Positions 7,236-16,806 of a stretch of 32,646 bases of DNA are shown here, piece by piece. Both the position numbers and the translations under genes were made by a program. The notes beneath the pieces were generated by a model, which had not been told where the DNA came from, did no database searches, and saw nothing but the letters and a program-made list of their open reading frames with translations. The DNA comes from Deltaproteobacteria bacterium (GTDB taxonomy: Bacteria > Myxococcota_A > UBA9042 > DTJE01 > S145-11): positions 1 to 32,646 of the forward strand of contig WGCQ01000201.1 of assembly GCA_015493765.1 (NCBI GenBank). The letters run 5' to 3'. Each line of letters begins with the position of its first letter. Position 1 is the stretch's first letter.

Positions 7236-9518
7236 ATGAAGGTAGGCGACTACAATATACTTCGACAGATCGCAAGCGGCGGGATGGCCGAGGTGTATTT
7301 GGCGGAAAAACAAGGGGTTGGCGGTTTTCACAGGCGGGTGATACTGAAAAAACTCCTGCCCAAGTTCACCGAGGACCCTGCCTTTGTCGAGATGTTCTAT
7401 AATGAGGCGATCCTGGTATCCAACCTCAACCATCCGAACATCGTCCAGGTATATGACGTTATCCGCAACAAATTCGAGATATATATCGCCATGGAGTACG
7501 TGGACGGTCCCGGACTGTCCATGGTGTTCCGCCACATGCGCACCTACAACATGCCCATGTCCTTTCCCATGGTGGCGCGTGTGGTTGCCGATGTTGCCAG
7601 GGCATTGGACCATGCGTACAACGCAAAGGACGATGAAGGCAGGCCACTGAACATCATCCACCGGGATGTCACCCCGTCGAATATCATGATCAACAAGACC
7701 GGGGTGGTGAAACTGGTAGATTTCGGCATTGCAAAGGCCAGTTTTACGGATGACCAGGCGTTCGTGGACTATGTCAGGGGTAAACCCGCGTACATGGCGC
7801 CTGAATTATTCAACCGCCGCGAGGTGAGCCACCAAAGCGATATATTTTCCTTGGGCGTGGTGTTGTTCGAATTGACCACGGGCCACCGATTGTTCAAACG
7901 CAAGGACCCGGTTTCCACGGTTCGTGCGGTCTTGCGGTGCCACATCCCCCCGCCGACCAAGCTGGTTCAGGGTTATCCGGGTGCCCTGGAGGCGGTCATC
8001 AATCGTGCCGTTACCAAGGACCCGGAAAACAGGTACAAGTCCGCTGCTGACATGGCCAACGACCTGGAAACCTATATTTCGTCCACACCCAAAAAACGGG
8101 TGGACAATTCGGAAGTTGCCGAATTTATACGCAATTTAATGACCAAGGGCACGGAAAAATCCTTCGAGGAAATGACCATAGACGACTTTGTGTTGCCTGA
8201 TGGCGTGCCATCCATCACAACCACGTCCAAGGCCGCGGCACTCACGACGGACAGTTATTCCAGTTCCACATCCAGTTCCACTGCGGCCAGGTACGATGGG
8301 ATGAACCTGGATGAGTTCATTGCATCACTTGGGCACAAGCAGGAATCAAAGCGGACCAGTCGAATAATCTGGATTAATGGATTCCTGGTGGCGTTGGTGG
8401 GTTTCGTACTGGTTTACCTGTTGTTTTTACGGCCCAAGCCAGTGCCCAAACCCATTGCGCATGAACGGCAGGAGCCACCCAAGGTAACACGCATAGAACC
8501 ACCTGTGATTCGACCCGAGACATCTGTTGACATAATTCGAACCATAGGACGCCGGCCTTTGTGGGCCTTTTTCGAACTACCGGGCACGGCAAACCATGGA
8601 AAGCAGAAAAAGACCGGCATGTTGTCCATGCAATTGTCACACAAGGCCCGCATATATATTGACAGAAAACGGGTAGGAACATACACCAAACTGGAATTGA
8701 ACCTGCCAGTTGGCAAACATAAACTATTAATAAAATCAAAGGGATACAAGACATTCTCAAAGCGTATTAGAATCAGGCAAGGTAAAAAAATCAAACTGGG
8801 CATCACACTCGTATCCCTGAATCCGGTCAAACAAACAAAACCCGCAAATTCACCCCAGACACCACCAGTGCAAAACGTTCAGCAAACGCCGCCAGCAAAC
8901 GAAACAACAAAACCGACACCACAAAAGGTGGCAATGAATGCGCCTCCTCCTGCGGTACAGCCCATGCCCAAGCCACAGCCGCCCCCCCCTCCCAAGCCTG
9001 TCAAAAAGGTACCGCACCTGGGCTTTGCCATGTCCGTGATCCGGCAGGTGGGCGTAATACTGAACGTACTGGCCCACGACCAGGGAAAATTTTCCGGCAT
9101 ATCCACGATCAAAACCGCGGTTGTATGCGATGACGACCCGTATAGCAAACAAAAGGCCCAGGTCGTATTTTCCAAGATGCACGCTGTCTCGGGCCGTACC
9201 GTGGCAGGGAAACGAATTGTCCCGACGCTCGTGGTTTACCAGGATGCGGACAGCCTGAGGTCAAAACTTCGTTCCATGCACATAAGGCTGGTGTACATAG
9301 TTCCGATGGACCGGAAAGATGTCAGGGGTGCGCTGCATGGCGCACTGCGTGCCGGTGCGGCCACGGTAACCGGGATTGCAGGCTATCAGCACGTGGGTGT
9401 ATGCCTGTCTGTAGGCCGCAAAGCCTCGGGATTTGCCTTGATAATCAACAAACGCAGGTGTAAGGCAGAGGGGGTAAGGTTCGATGAAAAGATTCTCAAC
9501 CTTGCTGATGTGTATTAG
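7236..9518 (+). CDS. Transmembrane Ser/Thr kinase with PEGA-like and YfiR-like extracytoplasmic domains
   Basis: A Hanks-type kinase of 760 residues. The catalytic domain (about 5-270) has a glycine loop IASGGMAEVYLAE, the ATP-binding lysine near K38 (VILKKL), HRDVTPSN with D144, D162FG, and GKPAYMAPE, so it looks active. A Ser/Thr-rich linker leads to a single membrane helix at about 377-400. Outside the cytoplasm follow a PEGA-like beta module (about 462-530, with IYIDRKRVGTY and LPVGKHKLLIKSKGYK), a proline-rich stretch (about 540-590), and a C-terminal domain (about 592-760). The last resembles YfiR/DUF4154 in its ending: YQHVGVCLSVG, FALIINKRRCKAEGV, then a DEKILNLADVY tail. That assignment is by pattern. 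The gene overlaps the TonB-dependent receptor gene by 35 bases, so the periplasmic domain may sense receptor state or a ligand. Kinase call firm; YfiR call moderate. Confidence 0.9.
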   Translation: MKVGDYNILRQIASGGMAEVYLAEKQGVGGFHRRVILKKLLPKFTEDPAFVEMFYNEAILVSNLNHPNIVQVYDVIRNKFEIYIAMEYVDGPGLSMVFRHMRTYNMPMSFPMVARVVADVARALDHAYNAKDDEGRPLNIIHRDVTPSNIMINKTGVVKLVDFGIAKASFTDDQAFVDYVRGKPAYMAPELFNRREVSHQSDIFSLGVVLFELTTGHRLFKRKDPVSTVRAVLRCHIPPPTKLVQGYPGALEAVINRAVTKDPENRYKSAADMANDLETYISSTPKKRVDNSEVAEFIRNLMTKGTEKSFEEMTIDDFVLPDGVPSITTTSKAAALTTDSYSSSTSSSTAARYDGMNLDEFIASLGHKQESKRTSRIIWINGFLVALVGFVLVYLLFLRPKPVPKPIAHERQEPPKVTRIEPPVIRPETSVDIIRTIGRRPLWAFFELPGTANHGKQKKTGMLSMQLSHKARIYIDRKRVGTYTKLELNLPVGKHKLLIKSKGYKTFSKRIRIRQGKKIKLGITLVSLNPVKQTKPANSPQTPPVQNVQQTPPANETTKPTPQKVAMNAPPPAVQPMPKPQPPPPPKPVKKVPHLGFAMSVIRQVGVILNVLAHDQGKFSGISTIKTAVVCDDDPYSKQKAQVVFSKMHAVSGRTVAGKRIVPTLVVYQDADSLRSKLRSMHIRLVYIVPMDRKDVRGALHGALRAGAATVTGIAGYQHVGVCLSVGRKASGFALIINKRRCKAEGVRFDEKILNLADVY

Positions 9519-11634
9519 CCTGGTCCTGGTCTTGGGCCATTCCACGGGTTATGCACAAACAAAACATAACGGGCAAAAAAACAATGGACAGAAGGCAAAC
9601 GAGGAAAAATACCTCGAGGAACACCTCGGCGAGATGTCCTTGGAGGAACTGCTGGGGGTAAAAACCAAGACCGCCACCAAGGTGGAACAGACCGTGCAGG
9701 AAGCGCCTGCCACCATCGAGGTGATCACGCGCGAGGAACTGCAACAAATGGGTGTTGAAAACCTGTACCAGGCCCTGTCGTTTTTGCCCGGAATAAACAT
9801 CACGGAGAGTTTCAACGGCTACACGGACGTGGTTATCCGTGGTGTTGTGCCCTCCCATTTTAATAACAAGGTCCTGTTGATGATCGATGGCCACCCCGTG
9901 GAGGACCCGTTTACCGGTTCCTTTTATTTGAAAGGCTTTCCCTTGAAATCCGTGGAGCGGGTTGAGGTAATCAGGGGACCTGCATCGGTGCTGTACGGTA
10001 CTAACGCATTTTCCGGTGTGATCAACATCGTGACGCGCAAAAATGTCAAGAAGGGTGAGGCCAGCCTGACCGCACGCTATGGCATGTACAACGTAAAGCA
10101 GGCCGGGATATATGCGGGTGGCAACCTGGGCAAGGACGGCTATTTTGTGTTTGCGGGAAACGGCCGCTATGGTGATAACTATGACCTGAAGGTCGATGCG
10201 GACATCGAGGGCGACAACGGTAAATTCCCGTACACGGACAATTTTGGAAACCTGTTTTTCAAGGCCGTGTACAAGGATTTCGAATTCCACGCGTTTGGCT
10301 ACCTGCTGCAAAAACAGAAGTTTGGATACAATGCGGCGATTTCGGCACGTGGTGATGCCGAACAGGCCGGCCTGGGTGCAATGTTGCGCTATGACAAAAA
10401 GATCACAAAAAAGGTGGAAACCGCTGCCACCTACTGGTTCGACCTTCACAAGCGTACCGAACTGCTACCCTACCCTTTTTTGCGCTATGTCCAGGGTACC
10501 AGCAAACTAAACCCGGTCCAGCAAAATCCTTTGTACGCCAGGTATATGGCATACAAGCACGGGCTTGACTGGTATGTGAACTGGAAGGCGGTGAAGGGCC
10601 TGAACCTGATGGCAGGTCTGACGTTCGAATACTGGCATTATCGCGACCTGAACGCACACAATGCCAGGGATGCATTCCACCTCAGTTCCAAGGACTCGTA
10701 CAGCATCGACGTGATCCAGCCTTACGCCCAGGTAATCTACAGTATAGGCGATTTTTCCTTCAGCGCGGGCGTACGTGCGGACCGAAACAAGGTGATCGGG
10801 TGGAGCGTGGTGCCCAGGGCAGGCATCGTATGGCAGGCCGCACATAACATGTACCTCAAGGCCCTTTACGGCCAGGCCTACCGGGCGCCATCTATCTATG
10901 AATTGACTGCCCTGATCCCGGATGTGCTGGTAGGAAACCAGAAATTGAAATCCGAAAGGGTGCAAACCGCGGAGCTTACCTTTGACTATAAGATCAAGGG
11001 ACATCATGAAATTACGGCGGACACGTATTTTTTGTACACCAAGAACGAAATCCGCCAGGTTGCCAGGGCCGTGGAGCAAAACGGTAAATTGATTGCACCC
11101 AAGACCTACGACAATATGCCCGGTATTACCGTGGTCGGCGGGTCCGTTGAGGGCAAGGGCGACATCTATAACAAGCATGGATTGGCCTTGCGCTATCAAC
11201 TGAACATATCGGCAAAATGGGCAAAGGACCGGTACAAGGACCGCAGGATCGACTACATGGCCCCGGTGTTGCTGAATGCCGGAATACGGGGCAATTACAA
11301 GGGCTTTTACTTCTATCCGTGGGTCCAGTATGTGCCTCCACGCACGGGCAAGTACATCACGAATATCAAGGGACCCTCGGTGTACAGCAGCAGTTCGGAA
11401 AAGATCCCTGGCTACGTGCTGGTCAACCTCAGGCTGGGGTACAGGGTCACGAAGTGGCTGGAACTGTCCGTGGTCGGCTATAACCTGGCAAATCAGAGGA
11501 TTGACTACCCGGACATGATAGTCAATTTTTCACAAAACCTGCTGAACAGTTACTTTGACGGTTCCAAGCGATCAGTCATCATCATACCGGGGCAACCAAT
11601 AACGGCATTCGGCGAGATCACGATCAGGTTGTGA
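9484..11634 (+). CDS. TonB-dependent outer-membrane receptor
   Basis: A 716-residue outer-membrane beta-barrel that imports a bound substrate using TonB energy. Residues 1-24 (MKRFSTLLMCISLVLVLGHS onward to YAQ) are a signal peptide. A MSLEELLGVKTKTATK segment follows, typical of a receptor class often found beside YfiR-like proteins. The plug domain (about 75-190) has PATIEVITREELQQMG, LSFLPGINI, VLLMIDGHPV, VERVEVIRGPASVLYGTNAF and GVINIVTRK. The rest is alternating barrel strands with TonB-receptor features (YRAPSIYEL, ERVQTAELTFDYK), ending FGEITIRL. It overlaps the kinase gene by 35 bases and is followed within 7 bases by a lipoprotein gene. The ligand (iron chelate, cobalamin, sugar or peptide) cannot be told from sequence. 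Confidence 0.94.
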   Translation: MKRFSTLLMCISLVLVLGHSTGYAQTKHNGQKNNGQKANEEKYLEEHLGEMSLEELLGVKTKTATKVEQTVQEAPATIEVITREELQQMGVENLYQALSFLPGINITESFNGYTDVVIRGVVPSHFNNKVLLMIDGHPVEDPFTGSFYLKGFPLKSVERVEVIRGPASVLYGTNAFSGVINIVTRKNVKKGEASLTARYGMYNVKQAGIYAGGNLGKDGYFVFAGNGRYGDNYDLKVDADIEGDNGKFPYTDNFGNLFFKAVYKDFEFHAFGYLLQKQKFGYNAAISARGDAEQAGLGAMLRYDKKITKKVETAATYWFDLHKRTELLPYPFLRYVQGTSKLNPVQQNPLYARYMAYKHGLDWYVNWKAVKGLNLMAGLTFEYWHYRDLNAHNARDAFHLSSKDSYSIDVIQPYAQVIYSIGDFSFSAGVRADRNKVIGWSVVPRAGIVWQAAHNMYLKALYGQAYRAPSIYELTALIPDVLVGNQKLKSERVQTAELTFDYKIKGHHEITADTYFLYTKNEIRQVARAVEQNGKLIAPKTYDNMPGITVVGGSVEGKGDIYNKHGLALRYQLNISAKWAKDRYKDRRIDYMAPVLLNAGIRGNYKGFYFYPWVQYVPPRTGKYITNIKGPSVYSSSSEKIPGYVLVNLRLGYRVTKWLELSVVGYNLANQRIDYPDMIVNFSQNLLNSYFDGSKRSVIIIPGQPITAFGEITIRL

Positions 11635-11641
11635 GGTGTAT

Positions 11642-13651
11642 ATGCGGTTGAATACATTGTGCCTGCTGGCAGCGGCACTACTTGTCAGTGCATGCGGCGA
11701 GAAATGGGGGTCTGGCCAGGCCATCAACGGATTCACCCCTGGGCCGGTATCGGTATTCGATCCCTTTGAGCAAAAGATGCCGTTTCCAAACAATTTCTAC
11801 ATGGACCCTTCGACCAAACAGGTAAAACTCCCGGTCACAGGGGACACGAGTGCCTTGCAACGCTCGATCATCGCCCAGGTGAACACACTGAAAGGCTTTT
11901 CCACCCTGCCCAGGATCACCTTTGATTTTTCCAAGCCCCTGGAGAGGGCGTCGGTAAACAGGCAATCGGTAAAACTATTCGAGGTGACCCGGGGGGACAA
12001 ACTGGTCCCGGTCAAGTTGTACAATCCCCACCTGAACCTGTCCATGCCCACGCGTGTAGAAATTGATTTCGATATGCCACTGAAGGAAGACACCACGTAC
12101 CTGGCCCTGGTGACCAACGATGTACGCGGTGAGGGCGGTACAACGGTTGTGGGCTCACAGGTATTCAACGTACTCAAGAGCCAGAAGCCGCTGGTCCAGG
12201 GCAATACGTCCATGATCGTGTTTATGACCGACAAGCAGGCCGCCTTCTTGAACAAATTGTGGCAGGTTTATTCGAAGTATTTCGACATACTGCAACAGGA
12301 AGCCGGTATAAAACGGGCATCCATCGTGAACATGACCGCCTTTACCACTCAGAATATTACGTCGAAGCTGTCGGCCCTGTACGAACACAGCACAAAGGCC
12401 AGTGTTGCACTGAATGGCAAGGGCAAGGATAAGACCCTGAAAAGGCATGTTGATATATTGTCGGTTGCGGAATTTCAGCAAAAACACCCTGAACTGGCGT
12501 ATATTGATATGAACGGCCTGCAGGGCGTAATCGAGGGTACCATGCCTTTACCCGATTTCAGGACACCGGTAACGGACGACCCTGCATCAGGCGGCATGGG
12601 TACCACCCCCAAAACCGTGGATGTCCCGTTTGTCCTTTATATTCCGGCGGCACGCCAGAAGTTCCACGGAATGGTGGTGCAGTGCGATGAGCCCATGAAA
12701 ACCGCAATATTCGTGCATGACATCTACAGTGACGAGTATTCGTCCGCGAATATCGCACCATACACCTCGGCCGCGTGTTACGCGTTGCTGGCGTTTGACC
12801 TGCCTGAACACGGAACAAGGCCCACCAGGGACGTGGATGGCAACGGAATGACCACCTCGGGCGAGGGATTTTTTGATCCGTTGCACTTGATTGCCACCCA
12901 GGCGAACTTCCTGCAGGCCGTGACGGACATGTTTTACGCGCGTCGTGCCATTGCCGGCTATTCGATGGACATGTTTCCCCTGGATCACCCGAACGGCACA
13001 AGGGACCTGGACGGCACAGTGCCTGCAATCGTGGGACACGGGCTGACCGGCGCCTTGGCCCTGGAGTATGCCCGGTATGCCAAGGATGCCAAGGTGTTGG
13101 TGTTGAACACGCCTGCCGCGTATCTCGCGCGTGTGATGGAACGTTCGCCCACGGTCGGTCAGCGGCTCAGGCTGCTCGTCGCCCAGAAATTAAAGACCGA
13201 GCCCTCCTCCAGGGTGTTTACCGATTTCTTTAACTGGTATCTGCCCATGCTTCAGTGGGTGGCGGACCCTGTTGACCCCTTGAATTATGCCGATCCTGCA
13301 AAGTTCAAGGACCAGGCGGCCATCCTGTACCAGGAAGTGGTCGGCGACGAATTCATAGGTAACGGCCTGAACAACAATACCCCTTACGAGCCAAACGAGG
13401 TCCTGGCCTGGGCACTGGGTATATTTCCACCAGGAATCACGGCATCTGTCAGGTCCCTGGACAGGCCTGTGCGTACAACAGTACGATTTATCAAGGGATA
13501 TGCAGCCCATGACCTGATAGCAGGCCAAAGGTTTACCTCGGGTTCTGTTCTGGAAAGGGGCTTTTACGAAATGACACACGAGGTGTGGTCTTTCATGGTT
13601 TCAGGTGGCATGCAGGTGGGCATACTCGATTCGGAGGTGATTGTCCCATGA
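11642..13651 (+). CDS. Lipoprotein with Ig-like N-terminal part and degenerate alpha/beta-hydrolase domain
   Basis: A 669-residue predicted outer-membrane lipoprotein: MRLNTLCLLAAALLVSAC is a signal peptide with lipobox VSAC. Residues ~35-180 resemble the Ig-like region before bacterial surface lipases (PRITFDFSKPL, PTRVEIDFDMPLKEDTTYLALVT). From ~340 an alpha/beta-hydrolase fold is suggested: AIFVHDIYSDEYSSANIAPY, LLAFDLPEHGTRPTRDVDGNG, then VPAIVGHGLTGALALEYARY. In active relatives the elbow is GHSxGG; here it is G465-H-G-L-T-G470, so glycine replaces the nucleophilic serine. The protein may bind rather than hydrolyse its ligand. The ATG at 11642 is preferred over GTG at 11636 because GAGG sits five bases before it. 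It follows the receptor gene closely and ends in a 4-base ATGA overlap with the next gene. Confidence 0.72.
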   Translation: MRLNTLCLLAAALLVSACGEKWGSGQAINGFTPGPVSVFDPFEQKMPFPNNFYMDPSTKQVKLPVTGDTSALQRSIIAQVNTLKGFSTLPRITFDFSKPLERASVNRQSVKLFEVTRGDKLVPVKLYNPHLNLSMPTRVEIDFDMPLKEDTTYLALVTNDVRGEGGTTVVGSQVFNVLKSQKPLVQGNTSMIVFMTDKQAAFLNKLWQVYSKYFDILQQEAGIKRASIVNMTAFTTQNITSKLSALYEHSTKASVALNGKGKDKTLKRHVDILSVAEFQQKHPELAYIDMNGLQGVIEGTMPLPDFRTPVTDDPASGGMGTTPKTVDVPFVLYIPAARQKFHGMVVQCDEPMKTAIFVHDIYSDEYSSANIAPYTSAACYALLAFDLPEHGTRPTRDVDGNGMTTSGEGFFDPLHLIATQANFLQAVTDMFYARRAIAGYSMDMFPLDHPNGTRDLDGTVPAIVGHGLTGALALEYARYAKDAKVLVLNTPAAYLARVMERSPTVGQRLRLLVAQKLKTEPSSRVFTDFFNWYLPMLQWVADPVDPLNYADPAKFKDQAAILYQEVVGDEFIGNGLNNNTPYEPNEVLAWALGIFPPGITASVRSLDRPVRTTVRFIKGYAAHDLIAGQRFTSGSVLERGFYEMTHEVWSFMVSGGMQVGILDSEVIVP

Positions 13652-16500
13652 AACGATATATCCTACTTGGCGCGTTGTTGCTGCCGGTATTGGGCTGCGA
13701 GAGTTTTTTCAGCATGTCCAACACATCCGCACCGGACGCAGCGATAAATGTACAACAGGACGCAGGGGATGCGGGTATTGTGGATCAAACTGGCCCTGGG
13801 TCTGACATTTTTGTCAGACCGGATATCTACATACCTCCTGTCAAGACAATCCTGGAAGGCCGCCTGGATGTGCCAAATTCCCTGAAAAGCGGTTGGCGAA
13901 ACATGAGGGTGTTGCTGATCACGGACCTTACCACAGCGGGCTCACATATCCTGCAAATGGTTACACCCACAAAAGACGGGGTTTTTAAATTTGTCAACTT
14001 TAAACCGGGGACTTATTACCTGTACGCGTTTCACTTTACAAAGCAAGGGCTGTCCGTGTTGCCGGATGCAATCGGCGTGATCGGCGGGGACCCGGGGCAC
14101 CCCAAGACTGTAAAGGTCCCGGCCAATAACCCGATTGTCAAGGATGTTGTTATCAAACTGACACCGCAATACATACCTTACGGTAACGGGTCGATCACGG
14201 GGCATGTAACCCTGGACGATAAGGCCTTTGACCCGATGGACGCAGTGCTGTTCCTGGGGGACAATCCCGAAATAGGCAAGTGCCACTGGTACACCATGAC
14301 GATTCTGAACTCGGACTTGAATCTTACGATCAAGGGACTGTCGCCTGCAACGTATTACCTGAAGGCCTACCTGGTACAGGGCGGCGATATCACGAAGCCC
14401 ATAGGGTACGGTTATTACAACGACGGCTTTTTCCCAAAGGGCATAGTGATTTCCAAGGACCAGCCCAATGCAAGCAACGTGGATTTCCACATATACGATT
14501 ATTTCCAGTCCCCTGCGCTTGTGAGCGGCAAGGTCACCGGTGCAAACGGCGGTGTTACCTACGTGGTATTTTTACGGCAGCCCTTCCCGGTGAAAGGTAT
14601 TGCGCCACGGGATTACATCCAGCCCGACCAGGACGGCAAATACCTCGAAACCACACTGCCGTATGACAACTATTACGTTTACGCGTATCATTTCAAGGAC
14701 CAGGCGTCCGTGTGTCCCGATTGCTACGATGCATCCGGTTTTTATTCCGGTGGCGGCCACTATCCCAAGGCCGTGGTCCTGTCCAAAAAACACCAGGTGG
14801 TGGGTGACATAGACATCAACCTGGTGCCGTTTAAAAAGGGCAAAGGCGTGATCTGTGGACGCGTCCAGTACAGCCAGGGCATGGATCCAAACATGACACG
14901 AGTTTTTTGCACGCTGGGGCCGAGCCTGGGACCCGGGGAAACCCCTATCCGTTGGGCGACCGTTGATAAATCCGGGTATTTTTGTGTAAAAAACCTGCCG
15001 CTGGACCAGTCGATCTATGTTCACGCATCCCTGGTTAAGGACTTTCAGACAATGGACGTGAGCGCCCAGGGTACGTATATGGGCGATGCCCATGTGCCCG
15101 TACCTGTTGTGCTGACGGAACACAGGGTTGAGTTCGACGGCGCCTTCATCCAAATGATGCCGGTGACCCATACGCCGTACACACTGGACGTGACCTTGAA
15201 TGTGGCGCACAACAGCAAATTGAAGCCCAGCCAGACGGCGATTTGCCTGACCCCATACCCGTACCTGGACCTCAGCAAGTGTACTGCCGTGGGTGTGCCC
15301 GATGCCAACTGGCACGTGAAAATGCCGGATATGCCCAAAAACGGCCTGTACGTGTTTGCCGTAACGAATTGCGACCCTCAGACCGGTGCATGCCAGGCCA
15401 TGGGATACTATTCGGACACAAAAAACAGTACCGGATTGCCTGCAAAGGTTAACCTGGTGACCTCACCAACCATAAACTTTGCGCTGAAGGACGTGCCTGC
15501 CGGGGATTGTTCCATTCAGGGTACTGTTCAGGGGCTGGATCCGGATATGTATCTGAGCACATCGGTGTTTATAACCCAAAACGGCCCCCAGGGTATCGGG
15601 AATATCGATCCCGTTATGATCACGGGTGTGGACTCAAAGGGCAATTTCAAGGTCAACGGCCTGTCGTGTGAGTATTTTATGCCAACGGTAATGGCCTTTA
15701 ACAGCGGTGATACGGGCAATCTGCCCTCCATGGTTGGCATGCCGTTGTCAGGTGGTATTCCCGTGGCACTGGATATTTCCTCGGGTGGTGTGGTGCAGGT
15801 GCAGACCCGGAAGGTGGATTACGGCGGTGGCACTGTCATCGTGAGCATACAGGATTTCGACCAGTGGAAAGGCCACAACATAGTGCTGGCCCTGTACAGT
15901 GATGCGCCGCAATGGGGCACGAACCCATACCCGTTGGTCCAGACCCCGGATGCCACGGGTCACGTGGCCTTCAATAATGTGCCCTATGGCAAATGGTTCG
16001 TGTATGCCTTTGCATATAACGGACCGGTTCAGGGCCAGGGTTTCGATGCGATTGGTGTGTCATCAGTTGATACGATCCCCGTGCCCATTGAATTAAAATC
16101 CGGTCATAAACTCGTGAACCTTGAGATGCATATACATACGGCACTTCATGGCGAGGGTGTGATTACAGGTCACGTTACCAATATCGGGTCATCCATACAT
16201 TATGCTGATGAGGCCGTATTCCTGTGCACCAACGCCCTGCAACACGGCGATGACCCCAAGGGCAAGGCAATCCTGGCAGTGGCAATCCAGGATGATGGCA
16301 ATTACATAATCAAGAACCTGCCCAATGGGCGTTATTACGTGTATGCAGCACATTACCCCAACGGAAATTTCAAGGGTACGCCAGACGCCGTAGGGTTTTA
16401 CACCATGGGGACCCAGCCGGTCCCGGTGTCAATCAACCCCCAGACAGGCCAGGGCATACAGTCCGGGATCGACCTGGTACTCAGGCAGGGGGTGCAGTAG
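13648..16500 (+). CDS. Large lipoprotein with eight ~110-residue beta-sandwich repeats
   Basis: A 950-residue protein starting MKRYILLGALLLPVLGC, a lipoprotein signal (lipobox VLGC). An Asp/Ala-rich spacer follows, then eight units starting near residues 71, 181, 290, 401, 511, 621, 727 and 838. Each begins with a G-x-hydrophobic strand (GSITGHVTLD, ALVSGKVTG, VICGRVQY, CSIQGTVQG, VITGHVTNIG) and carries a central aromatic strand (TYYLYAFHF, TYYLKAYLV, NYYVYAYHF, SIYVHASLV, LYVFAVTN, WFVYAFAY, RYYVYAAHY). This pattern suggests carboxypeptidase-regulatory-like/transthyretin or Cna-B-type sandwiches. Such proteins usually bind surfaces or glycans; the function here is unknown. The start is the ATG that overlaps the previous gene's TGA; the open frame reaches further back to 13585 but that lies inside the neighbour. 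Last gene of the kinase-receptor set. Confidence 0.82.
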   Translation: MKRYILLGALLLPVLGCESFFSMSNTSAPDAAINVQQDAGDAGIVDQTGPGSDIFVRPDIYIPPVKTILEGRLDVPNSLKSGWRNMRVLLITDLTTAGSHILQMVTPTKDGVFKFVNFKPGTYYLYAFHFTKQGLSVLPDAIGVIGGDPGHPKTVKVPANNPIVKDVVIKLTPQYIPYGNGSITGHVTLDDKAFDPMDAVLFLGDNPEIGKCHWYTMTILNSDLNLTIKGLSPATYYLKAYLVQGGDITKPIGYGYYNDGFFPKGIVISKDQPNASNVDFHIYDYFQSPALVSGKVTGANGGVTYVVFLRQPFPVKGIAPRDYIQPDQDGKYLETTLPYDNYYVYAYHFKDQASVCPDCYDASGFYSGGGHYPKAVVLSKKHQVVGDIDINLVPFKKGKGVICGRVQYSQGMDPNMTRVFCTLGPSLGPGETPIRWATVDKSGYFCVKNLPLDQSIYVHASLVKDFQTMDVSAQGTYMGDAHVPVPVVLTEHRVEFDGAFIQMMPVTHTPYTLDVTLNVAHNSKLKPSQTAICLTPYPYLDLSKCTAVGVPDANWHVKMPDMPKNGLYVFAVTNCDPQTGACQAMGYYSDTKNSTGLPAKVNLVTSPTINFALKDVPAGDCSIQGTVQGLDPDMYLSTSVFITQNGPQGIGNIDPVMITGVDSKGNFKVNGLSCEYFMPTVMAFNSGDTGNLPSMVGMPLSGGIPVALDISSGGVVQVQTRKVDYGGGTVIVSIQDFDQWKGHNIVLALYSDAPQWGTNPYPLVQTPDATGHVAFNNVPYGKWFVYAFAYNGPVQGQGFDAIGVSSVDTIPVPIELKSGHKLVNLEMHIHTALHGEGVITGHVTNIGSSIHYADEAVFLCTNALQHGDDPKGKAILAVAIQDDGNYIIKNLPNGRYYVYAAHYPNGNFKGTPDAVGFYTMGTQPVPVSINPQTGQGIQSGIDLVLRQGVQ

Positions 16501-16504
16501 ATCC

Positions 16505-16623
16505 GGGTCCGTGACCGTTGGCCGTGTCCGAGATCGAGACCGTTGACCGTTGGCCGTTGGCCGTGACCGTTGGCCGTGTGGATCGTGGTGGTGACGGGAG
16601 TCATGGAGCGCAGGCGGCTTCGA
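16505..16623. repeat. Degenerate (G/T)(G/A)CCGT hexamer array with conserved 3' tag, copy 1
   Basis: From 16505 to about 16579 the sequence is a run of near-hexamers such as GACCGT, TGGCCG and TGACCG. At 16605-16622 comes the tag GGAGCGCAGGCGGCTTCG. The same pair (hexamer run, then almost the same tag) appears at 19835-19925. The gap 16501-16806 otherwise holds only a palindrome at 16652-16666 and a short AT-rich leader for the next gene. Confidence 0.7.
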
Positions 16624-16651
16624 GGGTGTTGATTTGATGGCAATTTCAGGC

Positions 16652-16666
16652 CGGGTTTAGAACCCG
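16652..16666. repeat. Palindrome CGGGTT-TAG-AACCCG, copy 1
   Basis: A perfect 6-bp inverted repeat with a 3-base centre, extended by CCCC on the right. A second copy lies at 20143-20155 with similar flanks (a short T-rich lead-in, then CCCC on the right). It behaves like a dispersed intergenic palindrome. Confidence 0.6.
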
Positions 16667-16806
16667 CCCCCTGTACATGAGTTTCCTCGGAATGGGTGCT
16701 GCATAAAAGGGTCAAAAAATAATTCTTACATAGAGGTATCCTAACTCCTCTAACACAACTTGAAAAAATCACAATGCAGGGTTATATTCAACCCTGGAGG
16801 TACGTG

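Noticed and set aside
16505-16579. Hexamer run as a CRISPR array
   Set aside because: Units are 6 bases with no unique spacers, and no cas gene is in the window.
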